Source of the DNA: Anastrepha obliqua | Taxonomy: Eukaryota; Arthropoda; Insecta; Diptera; Tephritidae | Reading direction: 5' to 3' | Assembly (NCBI RefSeq): GCF_027943255.1 | Contig: NC_072894.1 | Coordinates: 54,997,601 to 55,061,600 of the forward strand | DNA length: 64,000 nucleotides | Shown here: piece after piece, positions 10,649 to 20,952 of the stretch | How the letters are laid out: each line of letters opens with the position of its first letter | Position numbering within the stretch: the first letter of the stretch is position 1 | Program-made: the position numbers and the translations under genes | The notes under the pieces: model-generated | Database searches by the model: none | Told to the model about the DNA's origin: nothing | Seen by the model: the letters and a program-made list of their open reading frames with translations, nothing else

Positions 10649-11584
10649 TTACGACAGATTTAATTTTTTTATTGAAGTTTGGATTTTAGTAGGGAAATCA
10701 CATGGATTTCGATATTTACGGGCCTGAGTGCCATACTCACGATGATACCAACATGTCGGTAATTGCTCAACGTTGGTACTGCGATGTGGTGTATTCGGCC
10801 ATTTGGCCTTGCTCCGTGAACGTTCACGTTGTAGGCTACGGTTTCGGGACATAAGTATATTTAACTTGCTGCTTAATTTTTCGAGGACAATGTCTTGCAT
10901 TTCGATTCGCTTTTGGAGTACGGTGAATTGATTTGTAGAAGTTTCAATAGCGTTGACGGCTGCTGCTCGAGTCACGGCTGAGTTAGAGTGACGGCTTAGT
11001 GCGTCAGTTCTGCATCGGCGGTAATGGCGAGTTGGTGTAAAGGTGTGCTTGGTTGGGCCTGCAGCACACCGGCAATAACAGCGCGTGCAGATTCATTGGC
11101 AATTGTTTCAGCCAATATTGTTGTATGACGGATTCATCGTTCATCGCGTTTGTTCGCTGCATTTGGTTCCGCAAATGGCTGGGTTTACCGTCAACCAACT
11201 GAATTCCCGTAAGTTTGTCGAGTCGGGCCATAGCTGAGTCGCTAAATTTTTCTATGATGGCCTTTTTTAGCGTGGAATAAGGCGACATTATTGGTGGCTT
11301 GCGTACAAGCTCGAAAACTTGGTCGAGGATATAATCATCAGCATGCGCAATGATGGCGGTATATTTATCCTTTCCTTACGTATACCAAAGCCATGTAGTT
11401 CGAACCATGCATCTACCTTGATAAACCATGATTCGATGTTATACTTCGAGTTCAGTTTTGGAAACGGTAATTTTCCAAACACCGCGTTGATTTGCGGTCT
11501 GCCGCTGTCGCTGTCTGCGTCGGCGTCTGCCCCCTCGTTACCTGCAGCGTTGCTATCATCGTTTTCTTCTGGATTAACGTTCAT
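10649..11584 (-). pseudogene. gag: CsRn1-type gag, broken
   Basis: Begins at the ATG at 11584 (MNVNPEENDDSN...), with an acidic N-terminus, a capsid region with KLPFPKLNSKYNIESWF and a frame change near 11288, then a further change near 10975. The C-terminal part has CWYHREYGTQARKYRNPC, the clade's C-X2-H-X9-C-X3-C motif in which the third position (Cys) is now Tyr. About 310 residues in three frames. Confidence 0.8.
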
Positions 11585-11716
11585 GTTGTTAGGTCACGTA
11601 GCTGTGAAGGAACCGTTACTTCGTGTGCCGTTATGGTAGTTGTCTTCTGTAACCGTCAAGGAATATTCCCTGGCGTCACTCTTACACCGCACATGTACTT
11701 TTAGGTTACCTAAAAC

Positions 11717-11862
11717 TAGCGTCACTTTTTTCCGTTTTATGTGCAGTTATGCTCTGCAGCGCTTTAGCCGAATTTTTCGTCACTTTTTATCCCGTTTTAT
11801 GTGCAGTTACGCTCTGCACCGATTTAGCCGAATTTTTTCGTCACTTTTTGCTCACTATCACC
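11717..11862 (-). repeat. leader tandem repeat of the CsRn1-type element
   Basis: A unit of 58-61 bases, GTCACTTTTT...CCGTTTTATGTGCAGTTAYGCTCTGCA (shown in part, + strand), starts at 11721, 11779 and 11840; about 2.3 copies between the primer site and gag. Confidence 0.8.
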
Positions 11863-11870
11863 TTTTTTAT

Positions 11871-11880
11871 GGGGTCACCA
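11871..11880 (-). promoter_or_regulatory. primer-binding site, tRNA-Trp type
   Basis: On the - strand TGGTGACCCC, two bases inside the 5' LTR. Matches the 3' end of tRNA-Trp, the primer of the CsRn1 clade. Confidence 0.85.
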
Positions 11881-11882
11881 CT

Positions 11883-12127
11883 TGTGGGTATAGTAGCAAT
11901 TAATTGTATTCGGTTCAATAAAAACGTATTTTTAGTTTTTAATTACATTAATATTTAGTTTAAAAATAGGATTAAATTAGATTTAAAGAAAAATGTATGT
12001 GATGCGAATTAGTACAACGCATCTGTACTCGCCGGCGATTCGATCAAACTCTGTTCAATTACGTTGTTATATTGTCCTCTTATTGTGAGGGTTGCCATCG
12101 AGTCGTCCGTTCAGTCTGGTTGCCACA
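11883..12127 (-). repeat. 5' LTR of CsRn1-type element, 245 bp
   Basis: Uninterrupted LTR, TGTGGGTATAG...GGTTGCCACA on the + strand. It differs from the split 3' LTR at about ten positions plus a short indel, so this insertion is older than the errantiviruses at 13275 and 39080. Confidence 0.88.
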
Positions 12128-12132
12128 GGAGA

Positions 12133-13270
12133 TTTGTAAAATATTTTAAGGGCACTCAATTTTGTACGCTTCTTCGTTTGAACATGAATTCATGATTTAG
12201 TTAATTTTTTTTCTCAGTCTAAAATTGTGGAATGTAAAGTCCATTTATTTATGTGGATAAATGGGGTAGACTATAAATAAATGAAAAAAAAAACTGCTTT
12301 TTTCGAAATTTAATTAATTTACAGGTTTATCTACCAGCCATCTTACTTATTTTCATGTTGAAAATTAGTCATTTTCAAGCAATAGGGATGCCAGTATTTT
12401 GTCAAATTTTTCTTAACACCTACTAAAATTGATAACAAACATTTGAGAAAAATTTAAGAAAATATTTAGTTTCAAATGATAAGCAATGCTGAATATCAAA
12501 TTGAGAACTAGGATTTTTTCAAAGGTTTGAGAATATTTTCAGGTACAGCGTATATACAATACATGCATATACTCGTATACATATCGACTATCGTTTGTTG
12601 AGTTGTTGTTCGTTTTGTGTTGAACTGTTCTTGCGAAATGCTTACATATAAACAAATACCTACCACTACTTACTGCACCAAATTACTCATATATACAATC
12701 ATATCGCTATAAGTAAGTACCTACATACATATATTTATTGTTAACATAAGGACTACTGTTTAAACGTTTATTGTTTTGCTTCCGTTTTAAAATTTCGTTT
12801 ATGACATTGTATTTTATGTACTTAAAATGTTCTTTTGTGTAATTGGTTGTTCGATTTGTTGCCTAACTGGTTCGTTGTTTTTTATTATTGTTCAACAGTT
12901 CTCAATAATACACATTTACCATTAACATTTTATCGCAACAATTACAGTGAATAACTAGTAAGCCCAAATAAAACATACATACATATTTCCAGCGTAGAAG
13001 AATGTGAGTGAGGTCCAAAAAATGTGTGAAATGGAACGAAAAAATACATTGCTCTAGAATATGACCGCCCTACTGAATAATATAATATGATTTAACAAAA
13101 TTTAATAATAATGAATTTGTAAAATAAAATTTATAATTCGAAAAAAAACAACGAATTACTAATGAACGAATTACAATTTCAATTTATATTTAAAAATAAT
13201 TATATTTAAAACTAATAAGTTAAATGTTTTTTTTTTTTCTTATTGTAATCAACTCACCAATTAATCAGTA
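12133..13270. other. no gene seen, A+T-rich
   Basis: Possibly intron or spacer. Contains short ATACATAC-type microsatellites and a hairpin CCATTTATTTATGTGGATAAATGG at 12242-12265. It ends with CGCG (13271-13274), the target duplication of the next element. Confidence 0.6.
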
Positions 13271-13274
13271 CGCG

Positions 13275-13750
13275 ATTTACGTGTTTTGCCGTTAAGTTGC
13301 GTAAAAAAAAACTAATTCTGTTTTTGATTATTAAAATTTATTTATTTAATTCAATTCAACAAACTACTCCGATGAAAGGGAGGAATCAGACTGACTTTAT
13401 TCTTTTACTTCAAGTTTAATCAAAGCTTACATATTTGCTTACTCGATATATTCTGTTTTTCTTACTTGCTAAATTACATTGGCTTATGAAAAATACTTAT
13501 TAATATTACATTTTTGTGTGGGAACGGAAATGCTGATTTGACAATATTTATTGTAAGCGGACAGTGAAGTTAGTTAATTTTGGAACGGTTGCAATTCCTG
13601 GAATTGCGACCGAAAAATAATTTTGATTTGTGAATTTAATAATCATTTCTGTAAACAAAACGGAAGTAGGTTTAGTGTTACACTTTATTTTTAATTATAC
13701 TTGCAATAAATTCATCTATATTGTTAGTGCTAGGTTTTACATATGTAACT
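13275..13750 (-). repeat. 3' LTR of 17.6-like copy 1
   Basis: 476 bp, in element orientation AGTTACATATG...CACGTAAAT. Differs from the 5' LTR by two substitutions near the outer edge and one A in a poly-A run. Confidence 0.92.
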
Positions 13751-13762
13751 TCTCCCTCCCTT
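13751..13762 (-). promoter_or_regulatory. polypurine tract
   Basis: In element orientation AAGGGAGGGAGA directly before the LTR; primes plus-strand DNA synthesis. Confidence 0.8.
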
Positions 13763-13847
13763 AAATTAGAATTCTCCTGAATTCTTTTATTTAATTTAAT
13801 AGTTATACGTTTGTGTTTATTGATGAGAACAATGACAGTTATTAGAA

Positions 13848-15146
13848 TTATGTAATGCTTAGTACATTGCAGATATGTGAGATTTTACTATGAATTTTCA
13901 ATTTAAAAATGTTTTCTATATTTGATCTATTTTCCTCCAATATTTCATCGAATGTAATTTTTTTTGTAAAGTTCCGAATGTCTTCATATTTTACACTTTC
14001 AATATTTTCTTCTATGTTTTCGATATAATTTGAAAAATAGTAGTCACTAATTTTAATTGAACAATTATTATATCTTATGATATAGTTTCCGTTCATAATT
14101 GGTTTCTCTTTATTACATGTTTGATTCATTTGTAAATTTACAGCATTTTTAACAATAATCGTTTTTACGTCTATGGCTAGAATTTCAAGATCCTTATTTC
14201 TGGTGAGGTGACAGTTTTGTTTTAATATACAGTGTTTACTTGGTTTCAATCTTTTTAAAGATTTATTTTCTTCAAATAATAAAGTTTTATTTGCATAAAT
14301 GAATATTTCTTCTATTTTTGCTTCTATTTCGTTATTTTCTTTATTAGGTATTGGAATAACCTTTCTTATTTTTACATATTCAAAGTTTTTAGGTATCTTA
14401 ATGCCGAATATTAGATAGGTGTTATTTAAAATGGCTGTGCCTAATTGTAGATACTTAAGCTTATTATAATCAATATTATATTTTACTATTTCTTCACTAG
14501 TTAAAATATTTGGGTGTAATATTCCATATTTGGCTGATACAACATTTTTTTGTATTTGCTCAATTTTACTTTTTAATAACTGAATCTTTGTATACTGGTT
14601 TAAGTATAAATTTTGTTTATATTCGTCATACATAAATTTATTAATAGAATTAAGTTCTTTTTCAATTTTTACTCTATCACTTTTAACAATTTCTTTGAGA
14701 TGCTCTATAGCTGAACTGAAATAATTGTTTATTTTGATTTGTTGGTTCATTGTGTCATTCGTCTGTAAAAAGTGCGTTTGTATATTTTGTCTATCGTCTT
14801 CGTCCATTGTACCAAAAAACCATTTTGACATACTACCTATTGCATTAATTAGTCCGCGTTTATTTCTAGTTTTTACTGGCAGGAGCGTTAGTAACTTATT
14901 CCTTATGTCTAACAACTCTCGTTGTAGTGTCTCTTTATTTTCTAATTTCATTAATATTATATTGTCCGTCATTTCGTTGATAATAGTTTCTAGTTTGTAA
15001 ACGTCAATCATGTGTAGTACTATGTCACTATCTTTGGGTATTTCTTGGTTTCTAATTTGTAAATCTATAAATCCGGTTTGTTCCGTTAGTTCCGTCATAT
15101 ATATACCTTTACATTGTCGTATTGTTAGTATTATTGCTATCATCAT
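13848..15146 (-). pseudogene. env: errantiviral env, frame lost just before the membrane anchor
   Basis: 432-residue frame from the ATG at 15146. Hydrophobic start (MMIAIILTI) as a signal peptide; a furin-like site RNKRG at about residue 95 followed by a hydrophobic LINAIGSMSKWFFG stretch like the fusion region of insect retroviral and baculovirus-F-type envelopes; a coiled-coil-like region; scattered Cys. A likely splice acceptor TTTACAG lies just upstream (about 15155-15161). The frame stops at 13848, and the membrane segment and tail appear in another frame up to the LTR, so the product would be unanchored. Env is the spike of an enveloped particle. Confidence 0.85.
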
Positions 15147-16222
15147 GATCCATGTCTGTAAATTTTAAAGGTCGTTTAATATTGTTAGGATGAATGTTTT
15201 CTAATTTTTCCTTCGTATACTTTGGTTGTTCTTTATGCCTAACCGCTTTATAGTTCTTTATGAATCCTTCTGTTCTTTCTTCTTTATAGTCTTCCCTGGT
15301 TTTATTTAGATTGCTTATAAATTTATGCTTCTTAGCTTCTAAATCTTTTTTTATTATTTCCGGATCTATTTTATTGTCATGTACTTCGTTTGGTGTACAT
15401 TTTATTGTTGAATGGAATCTATCATTGTAATTTCGTATGGTTTTCTGTATTAAGTGTTAAATTGATAAACCTTTTTCTAATTTATATAAAATTCTAAACT
15501 TTTCCGCGATAGTGTTGTGAAACCTTTCAATATCGGCATTGCCAGTATGGCTATTAGGTTTTTTTAAATGAAGCTCTACATTTTCAGTATCCAAAAATTC
15601 TCTTATTCTCGCGGCCTTAAATTCGTTATCTGCAATTATTTTCCTGTTCAACTGTTCAACAATGGTAATATGATTTCTATCATTCAAGTGGTACGCTGCT
15701 CCGAACTTTGAGAATTTATCTATAACTGTTAAAAAATGGTTTCCCTTCATGACATACGTATCTATGTGTATAATTTCATTTTTCTTTACTGGTATTTCTG
15801 AGAAACTTAATTTTTGTTTTATGGGTTTCCTATCGTACTTGACTTCTTGGCAAATTTCACATTGATTTAGAACCAAGTGAACCAATTCCAGTAACTTAGG
15901 GTAATAGATTTTATTTTTTATTTGATTGTATGTTTCTAAAATACCGGAACGTAAACTTTCTCTAACATGGTAAAAAGAGATTCCTTTTATGGCTTCAACC
16001 TCTGTTTCAATGTCTTATGCTCTTTTTGTACACTTAGTGAATTGAAGTTTGTTGTCATTCGAATACATACTAATCAGTTTTTCTTGTACTATGTTATAGC
16101 TGTGGTCGGTTAGTTCCGAAAATATTCCAATTTTTCCTTTTAAAATATATCTTCTGAAAATTTCTCCCATTTGTTCAAAATCACACTCTGCAATAAAAAT
16201 TATCCTTTTTCCGTGTATCTCT
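15147..16222 (-). pseudogene. pol: integrase of 17.6-like copy 1, broken
   Basis: The longest open piece, 15457-15885, has NQCEICQEVKYDRKP (end of the HHCC finger), the first catalytic Asp in IIHIDTYVMKGNHF, the second in IIADNEFKAAR and the Glu in NADIERFHNTI. The finger's His part lies in other frames up to 16000. Stops and frameshifts at about 15455, 15890 and 16220 separate it from RNase H. Right of the env start, a basic tail lies in another frame. Confidence 0.82.
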
Positions 16223-17998
16223 CTAAATTCTCTGTTTTATTATTTGTAAGTATAATCCCAAATTCTCCTCTGCTGAATGTACTGTTGCCATGCTTACATT
16301 GTCTTCCTCCCCATCGAGCGAAATTAGGTTTATGCTATTGGAACTGTCACCATCTTCATATTTCAAAACATTATCTTCACTTTTTTCTATTATACTGAGA
16401 AAATCCGCTACTTTGTTCTCTCTACCTTTTATATAGTCTACTTCAAAATCGTAGTCTCCTAGTTTGAGCATCCATCGTTGGTGTCTTGGCGATATATCCT
16501 TTCCTTTATATTTTGTGCATAAAAACTTAATGGGTTGATGATCAGTAAGAATTTTAAATTTCTTACCATACAAATATGGTCTCAGGTAATTTACACTCCA
16601 CAAAATTGCTAAAAATTCTTTATCTGTTGCTGAATAATTTCGTTCGTGATTGTTTAATGTTCTGGATGCGAAGCAAATCGGGTGTCCTTCCTGTGAAAGG
16701 ACAGCACCAATTGCATAATTGGATGCATCCGTAGTTAATGTGAACTGTCTATCAAAATTGGGATACCTTAATATTGGATGAGAACTAATCAGTTGTTTTA
16801 ACTTTTCAAATGCTTCGACATAGGTAGGGTCTTTTGAATTCACTTTTACGCCTTTTTTTAATATTTTGTCATCGGTTGGGCCACTTTGGCGTAGTCTTTT
16901 AAAAACTTCCTATAGTATCCTGTAAGACCCAGAAAGCTTTTGATCTGTTTTTCTGTTCTTGGTATATCTAATTCTTGAATTACTTTTATTTTATTTGGAT
17001 TGGGTTTTAGTCCTTCACTTGTCAAAATATGACCTAGAAATTCGGTTTCCTTCTTCATAAAATTACACTTGTCTATTTGTATTTTTAAATTTGCGTCCTC
17101 TAATACTTTGATATCCCTTAGCTAGATCTAGGGTTGTGAAGTATTGTGCTCTTCCTAGCTTGTCCAAAATTGAGTCGATGTTTGGTAGTGGAAATTTATC
17201 ATCTATTGTTATTTCATTTAATTTCCTATAATCCACTACTATCCTGTACTTTTTTTCTCCTGAATTATCTAACTTCTTTGGTACAACTATTAATGGGCTC
17301 GCATATCGAGAGCAGCTTTTCCTAATTATTCCCTTCTCCTCCATTTCTTTAATTTGTCGTCTAACCTCTACTTCGTGTTGTGGTGGATACCGATATAGTT
17401 TAGCGTTTATTTGTGCATCCGTTGTTGTTCTGATTTCGTGTTTAATTTCCATTGTACTGGTCAGCTTGTCGCCTTCCTTAAAAAATAATTTCTTGTATCT
17501 ATTCAATATATCCCTTACTTCTTTATATTCTTCTGTATTCAAATGGTTCAATTGAATTCTGTCCCAGTCAAAGTCTGATCCTTCCAGTGTGTAAACTTGG
17601 ATGTTTTTATATGGGTTTACTGTAAAATTTGTTATTCTATTATTGAAGGATATGTGACCATCCTCTAGATTTATTACTGTTTTAAAGCAGTTCATTAAAT
17701 CAATGCCTATGATAAATTTGTATTTTCGTCCTTTCAATCTCGTCGCTTTCCACCTGACTTTCGCATTTTCATTTACGTTAAATTCTTTAGGTGCGTCTGT
17801 TAACACTTCATATCTTATTATATCCTTTCCATTTATTGTACTGATTTCAATTGGTTTTGTAAGTAATATTTTCTTAAATTCTTTCATATCATTGTCTATT
17901 AAACTTATGTTTGCACCGGTATCTAATATATTAATGCATTATATTCTTTATTATTAATTGTTAACTTTACGTGGGGTAAGTAGTCTGAGGTTGTTCCC
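16223..17998 (-). pseudogene. pol: protease-RT-RNase H of 17.6-like copy 1, RT core deleted
   Basis: Protease is frame-broken by a ~5-base insertion next to its active site (near 17925) relative to copy 2. RT begins well ([24 protein letters not shown] at about 17130) but then jumps near 17108 to the connection region ([17 protein letters not shown]), so the YxDD catalytic box and about 300 bases are missing. A 1-base change in an A-run near 16855 shifts the frame before RNase H, which is otherwise good: TLTTDASNYAIGAVL, ATDKEFLAILW, ILTDHQPIKF. No active RT can come from this copy. Confidence 0.88.
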
Positions 17999-19277
17999 AA
18001 AAAAAATGGTTTTGATTATTAGGGGTTTGTTTAAATTGACCTCCGTCGCATTTACATTCTTTTAGTTCAGAATTTTCTATTACTTCATTTAACTTATAGT
18101 TTTGTACATCATTTCTGGATTCCATGGGTGCGTTTAGGTTTTGCCTAGGTTGTTCCAAGCGATTTTGGCTGAAACATGGCCTACGGTGTCCTACCTGCCC
18201 GACCCTCTGGATATTGTGTATACTATAACGTTCTATATTATCAACGTCCATGGGTTCGTTTAGGTTTTGCCTAGGTTGATTCCATCTATTTTGGTTGAAA
18301 TTTGGCCTAGGGTGTCCTACCTGCCCGAAACGCTGGAAGTTGCCTGATGGGTTATTATCCCTGTTATTTTGAATTCTAAATCGTCCTGAATTATTATAAT
18401 TATCATTATTATTATTATTATTTCGTGCCTGTTCAGTGTTCTGTCTAAAATAACTTTGTCCTACATAATTTCGTTGATAGTGTCCCTGGTTGTTATTGTT
18501 ATTCTTGTTTTGAGGACGATTTTGCCTAAATATCCTGTCGTCATTAGTCTTAAATTTCCTGTATTCTGGCCTAATGCATGTATTTTCAAATCTCCTTTTG
18601 GTCAATATTTTTAATATGTCATTAATGTTTCGTTCTTCGTAGATTTTATCTAATAGAGTCCCTTGTGTCATTTCTTTAATTGTATTTACAAGTAAGCTAT
18701 CTATATTCGACAAATCAATATAGTGATCATTCTGATAATATACGGTCAGTTCATCTGACTTATATTTAATATTTTGTACTTCAATTAGTAACTCACTCAC
18801 CGAGTTCACCTTTAAGTTTGCTATCATCCTGTACAGTTGGTGTGGTTCCACGCTTGGCCTATACCTCAGTTTCAACGTCTCCTTGATCTGTTGCCAGTTG
18901 TCCGGGTTGGGGATGTTTATGATGGTATCTTTCGCCTGCCCCTGGATTATTTTGTAAAATATGGTTCGGACCGCTTCTTTTTTTAGATTTTCATCTTGTA
19001 TGGTTGATAGCAGGTATTCGATGCTGCTGAAGAAGCTGTTGACCGTCACTTCTCCTGTACCGGTAAAAGTTGGCATGTGGTTTATCATCTTAAAAATGTT
19101 GTCTCTTTTTCCGTTGTCCTGTATTTGGTGTTGTTCCAGGTTGTGCTGTTGTTGCTGTAACTGGTGTGTTTGCTGTTGCAGATCTAGGTAGGCTTGGCGT
19201 AAGCTTTCCAATTGCTGATCTTTTCTGGCCAGTTCTTCGGCCACGCTGACGGAGGCAATGTGAGCCTGCTCTTCCAT
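17967..19277 (-). CDS. gag: gag of 17.6-like copy 1
   Basis: Intact. I choose the ATG at 19277 (MEEQAHIASVSVAEELARK) because this start is shared with copy 2, whereas the extension to 19364 is not well conserved; 436 residues. N-terminal coiled coil with Gln-rich QTHQLQQQQHNLEQH, then a capsid-like domain, then an Asn/Gln/Arg-rich tail. The tail holds two copies of a unit GQVGH-RP-F-QNR--QPRQNLN-PM, the first ending in EPMDVD. No zinc knuckle. Structural protein of the particle. It ends just after a T-run where the ribosome can slip into protease. Confidence 0.88.
   Translation of the reverse strand: MEEQAHIASVSVAEELARKDQQLESLRQAYLDLQQQTHQLQQQQHNLEQHQIQDNGKRDNIFKMINHMPTFTGTGEVTVNSFFSSIEYLLSTIQDENLKKEAVRTIFYKIIQGQAKDTIINIPNPDNWQQIKETLKLRYRPSVEPHQLYRMIANLKVNSVSELLIEVQNIKYKSDELTVYYQNDHYIDLSNIDSLLVNTIKEMTQGTLLDKIYEERNINDILKILTKRRFENTCIRPEYRKFKTNDDRIFRQNRPQNKNNNNNQGHYQRNYVGQSYFRQNTEQARNNNNNNDNYNNSGRFRIQNNRDNNPSGNFQRFGQVGHPRPNFNQNRWNQPRQNLNEPMDVDNIERYSIHNIQRVGQVGHRRPCFSQNRLEQPRQNLNAPMESRNDVQNYKLNEVIENSELKECKCDGGQFKQTPNNQNHFFWEQPQTTYPT
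18000..18006 (-). promoter_or_regulatory. probable -1 frameshift site, gag to protease
   Basis: In element orientation the gag codons CAT TTT TTT form the heptamer T TTT TTT near the gag end; a -1 step enters the protease frame. The same site is in copy 2 (63227-63233). Confidence 0.65.
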
Positions 19278-19331
19278 CCTTCTCCGTTTGTCGAATGTTT
19301 GTTGTCTCTTAGTATACAGTTTTAGAAAAAA

Positions 19332-19655
19332 AAAATTATAGTGGTGTCTATTGTAAATATTCACTGCACTATAACAATTATTTTTTTTTTTTTTTTTTTT
19401 TTTTTAGTGGTGTATAAGTTGCAAAAATGTTCACTGCACTATTTTTTCGGTTTAGTGGTGTTCAAGTTGCCTAAATGTTCACTGCACTATTTTTTCTTTT
19501 TAGTGGTGTTCAAGTTGCCTAAATGATCACTGCACTATTTTTTTTTTTTTTTTAGTGGTGTTCAAGTTGCCTAAATGATCACTGCACTATTTTTTTTTTT
19601 TAGTGGTGTTCAAGTTGCCTAAATGATCACTGCACTATTTTTTCTTTTTAGTTTT
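19332..19655 (-). repeat. leader tandem hairpin-like units, copy 1
   Basis: Six units of about 47-50 bases between primer site and gag, each TAGTGGTGTTCAAGTTGCC..TCACTGCACTA followed by a T-run (+ strand). The TAGTGGTG start and the CAC..CACTA end of a unit are complementary, so each unit can fold into a hairpin. The unit nearest gag is the most diverged. Confidence 0.85.
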
Positions 19656-19799
19656 AGTTATCGTATGTTTAGTTATACCCTGGAGGGTCCGGTCAACTCC
19701 TGAGTTGGCTACGGATTCGCAGGATTAGGTTGGGTGTTTATAAAAAATTATTTTTATTTCCCGTATTTCGGTTCACTGGATCCTTTTTTACTGTTTAAA

Positions 19800-19819
19800 G
19801 GATCCTACCGACTGCGCCA
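19800..19819 (-). promoter_or_regulatory. primer-binding site, tRNA-Ser type
   Basis: In element orientation TGGCGCAGTCGGTAGGATCC, starting at the LTR end. Same primer site as the 17.6/297 group; identical in copy 2. Confidence 0.88.
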
Positions 19820-20295
19820 TTTACGTGTTTTGCCGTTAAGTTGCGTAAAAAAAAAACTAATTCTGTTTTTGATTATTAAAATTTATTTATTTAATTCAAT
19901 TCAACAAACTACTCCGATGAAAGGGAGGAATCAGACTGACTTTATTCTTTTACTTCAAGTTTAATCAAAGCTTACATATTTGCTTACTCGATATATTCTG
20001 TTTTTCTTACTTGCTAAATTACATTGGCTTATGAAAAATACTTATTAATATTACATTTTTGTGTGGGAACGGAAATGCTGATTTGACAATATTTATTGTA
20101 AGCGGACAGTGAAGTTAGTTAATTTTGGAACGGTTGCAATTCCTGGAATTGCGACCGAAAAATAATTTTGATTTGTGAATTTAATAATCATTTCTGTAAA
20201 CAAAACGGAAGTAGGTTTAGTGTTACACTTTATTTTTAATTATACTTGCAATAAATTCATCTATATTGTTAGTGCTTGGTTTTACATACGTAACT
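19819..20295 (-). repeat. 5' LTR of 17.6-like copy 1
   Basis: 477 bp. Contains, in element orientation, the initiator TCAGTC (19935-19940) and a downstream CATCGGAGTAGTT block shared with copy 2. No clear TATA box upstream of the initiator in this copy. Confidence 0.92.
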
Positions 20296-20299
20296 CGCG

Positions 20300-20410
20300 T
20301 ATAAACGCACACATATTCCTCTTCAAAATTCGCACAAGAAACACAGACACATACACATGTACATATACATATATGTACATATGTATATATGACATTAGCA
20401 TTTGTATGCT
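20300..20410 (+). other. microsatellite-rich flank upstream of a host exon
   Basis: ACACATACACATGTACATATAC-type repeats. TTAG at 20396-20399 could be a splice acceptor for the exon that follows; otherwise the exon starts a protein at the ATG at 20411. Confidence 0.5.
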
Positions 20411-20617
20411 ATGAAGAGACTTCATAATCTTTCAAAGAAATCTCCTTTATTATCCTCCAACAAACAGGGTGGATCAATGGCTAATACATCGAGCAGTGTA
20501 CCATTTTTATTATCATCCAGCATGCCATCAATCCGTTCCAGACGTACATCTACTGTACACTCATCGGGGCCACTGGGATGTGGCTCTGGGATTCTACAAA
20601 AACTTGGCAGCGGAAAG
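20411..20617 (+). CDS. probable host gene exon, gene not recognised
   Basis: 69 codons from ATG at 20411 to a consensus splice donor AAAG|GTAAGA (intron GT at 20618). The product begins MKRLHNLSKKSPLLSSN, is Ser-rich and basic (for example SSSMPSIRSRRTSTVHSS) and ends GSGILQKLGSGK; it looks like a disordered regulatory segment with possible RxxS phosphorylation sites. Its base composition is more GC-rich than the surrounding transposons and it matches none of the elements in the window. I do not recognise the gene. It could be a first coding exon, or an internal exon if the acceptor at 20399 is used. Confidence 0.55.
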
Positions 20618-20655
20618 GTAAGACAAATATGTAACTACTTCTGTATCAGGCAATG

Positions 20656-20810
20656 CAAGCCCGGTGCAACATTTAATGGTTAATGGACAATGTACCTAAG
20701 TACGTCCGAAAGTGTCCGTCACTCAATATCACATTCAGTCAGTAATGAAGAATTGAACAAGCGAAGCCTTTTGGCGTTAGCAAGATATGAAGATTTGCAA
20801 ACGCCTTAAA
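20656..20810 (+). other. coding-like stretch after the host exon
   Basis: After the donor, two overlapping frames read protein-like sequence: GNASPVQHLMVNGQCT (20655-20700), then STSESVRHSISHSVSNEELN and RSLLALARYEDLQTP up to a TAA at about 20807. A one-base frame change near 20700 and the very short gap (about 38 bases) after the donor argue against normal splicing. It may be a decayed continuation of the same gene or a sequence error. Confidence 0.35.
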
Positions 20811-20952
20811 CGCAAATATGCATTGAATCATTTCGGCTGTGCTTTGTAACAAAATACTCAATGAAAGCAAAACAAATTTATTAATTTACACACATATACA
20901 TATAATATATATAATATATAATAGTGTTTAACGAAAAAATCTTTTTTAAATA

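Larger units (their letters stand above)
6638..12127 (-). mobile_element. CsRn1-type Ty3/gypsy retrotransposon, with a Helentron in its 3' LTR
   Basis: Complete element with LTR ends TGTGG...CCACA, GGAGA repeated on both sides (6633-6637 and 12128-12132), a tRNA-Trp primer site and gag-PR-RT-RNase H-integrase in - orientation. The tRNA-Trp primer and a Gag motif of the CHCC type are marks of the CsRn1 clade. About 4.3 kb without the 1.17-kb Helentron. Gag and pol are broken by several frameshifts and stops, so it is inactive. There is no env. Confidence 0.88.
13275..20295 (-). mobile_element. 17.6/297-like errantivirus, copy 1
   Basis: LTRs at 13275-13750 and 19819-20295, flanked by CGCG on both sides (13271-13274 and 20296-20299). 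In - orientation: LTR, tRNA-Ser type primer site, leader with tandem units, gag, PR-RT-RNase H-integrase, env, polypurine tract, LTR. LTR start AGTTAC and the primer site fit the 17.6/297 group. The LTRs differ at only two bases and one A-run length, yet protease, RT, RNase H linker, integrase and env are broken. About 7.0 kb. Confidence 0.92.

Noticed and set aside
11319..11704. Two + strand frames with hydrophobic, secreted-looking sequence
   Set aside because: Antisense to gag and leader of the CsRn1-type element; no independent support.
19332..19655. Regularly spaced repeats that could suggest a CRISPR array
   Set aside because: Spacers are mere T-runs, the locus is eukaryotic, and the units lie in a retrovirus leader with a counterpart in copy 2.
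20618..20655. Intron of about 38 bases between the host exon and the coding-like stretch
   Set aside because: Shorter than normal fly introns, and the next frame breaks again near 20700; kept only as a note.
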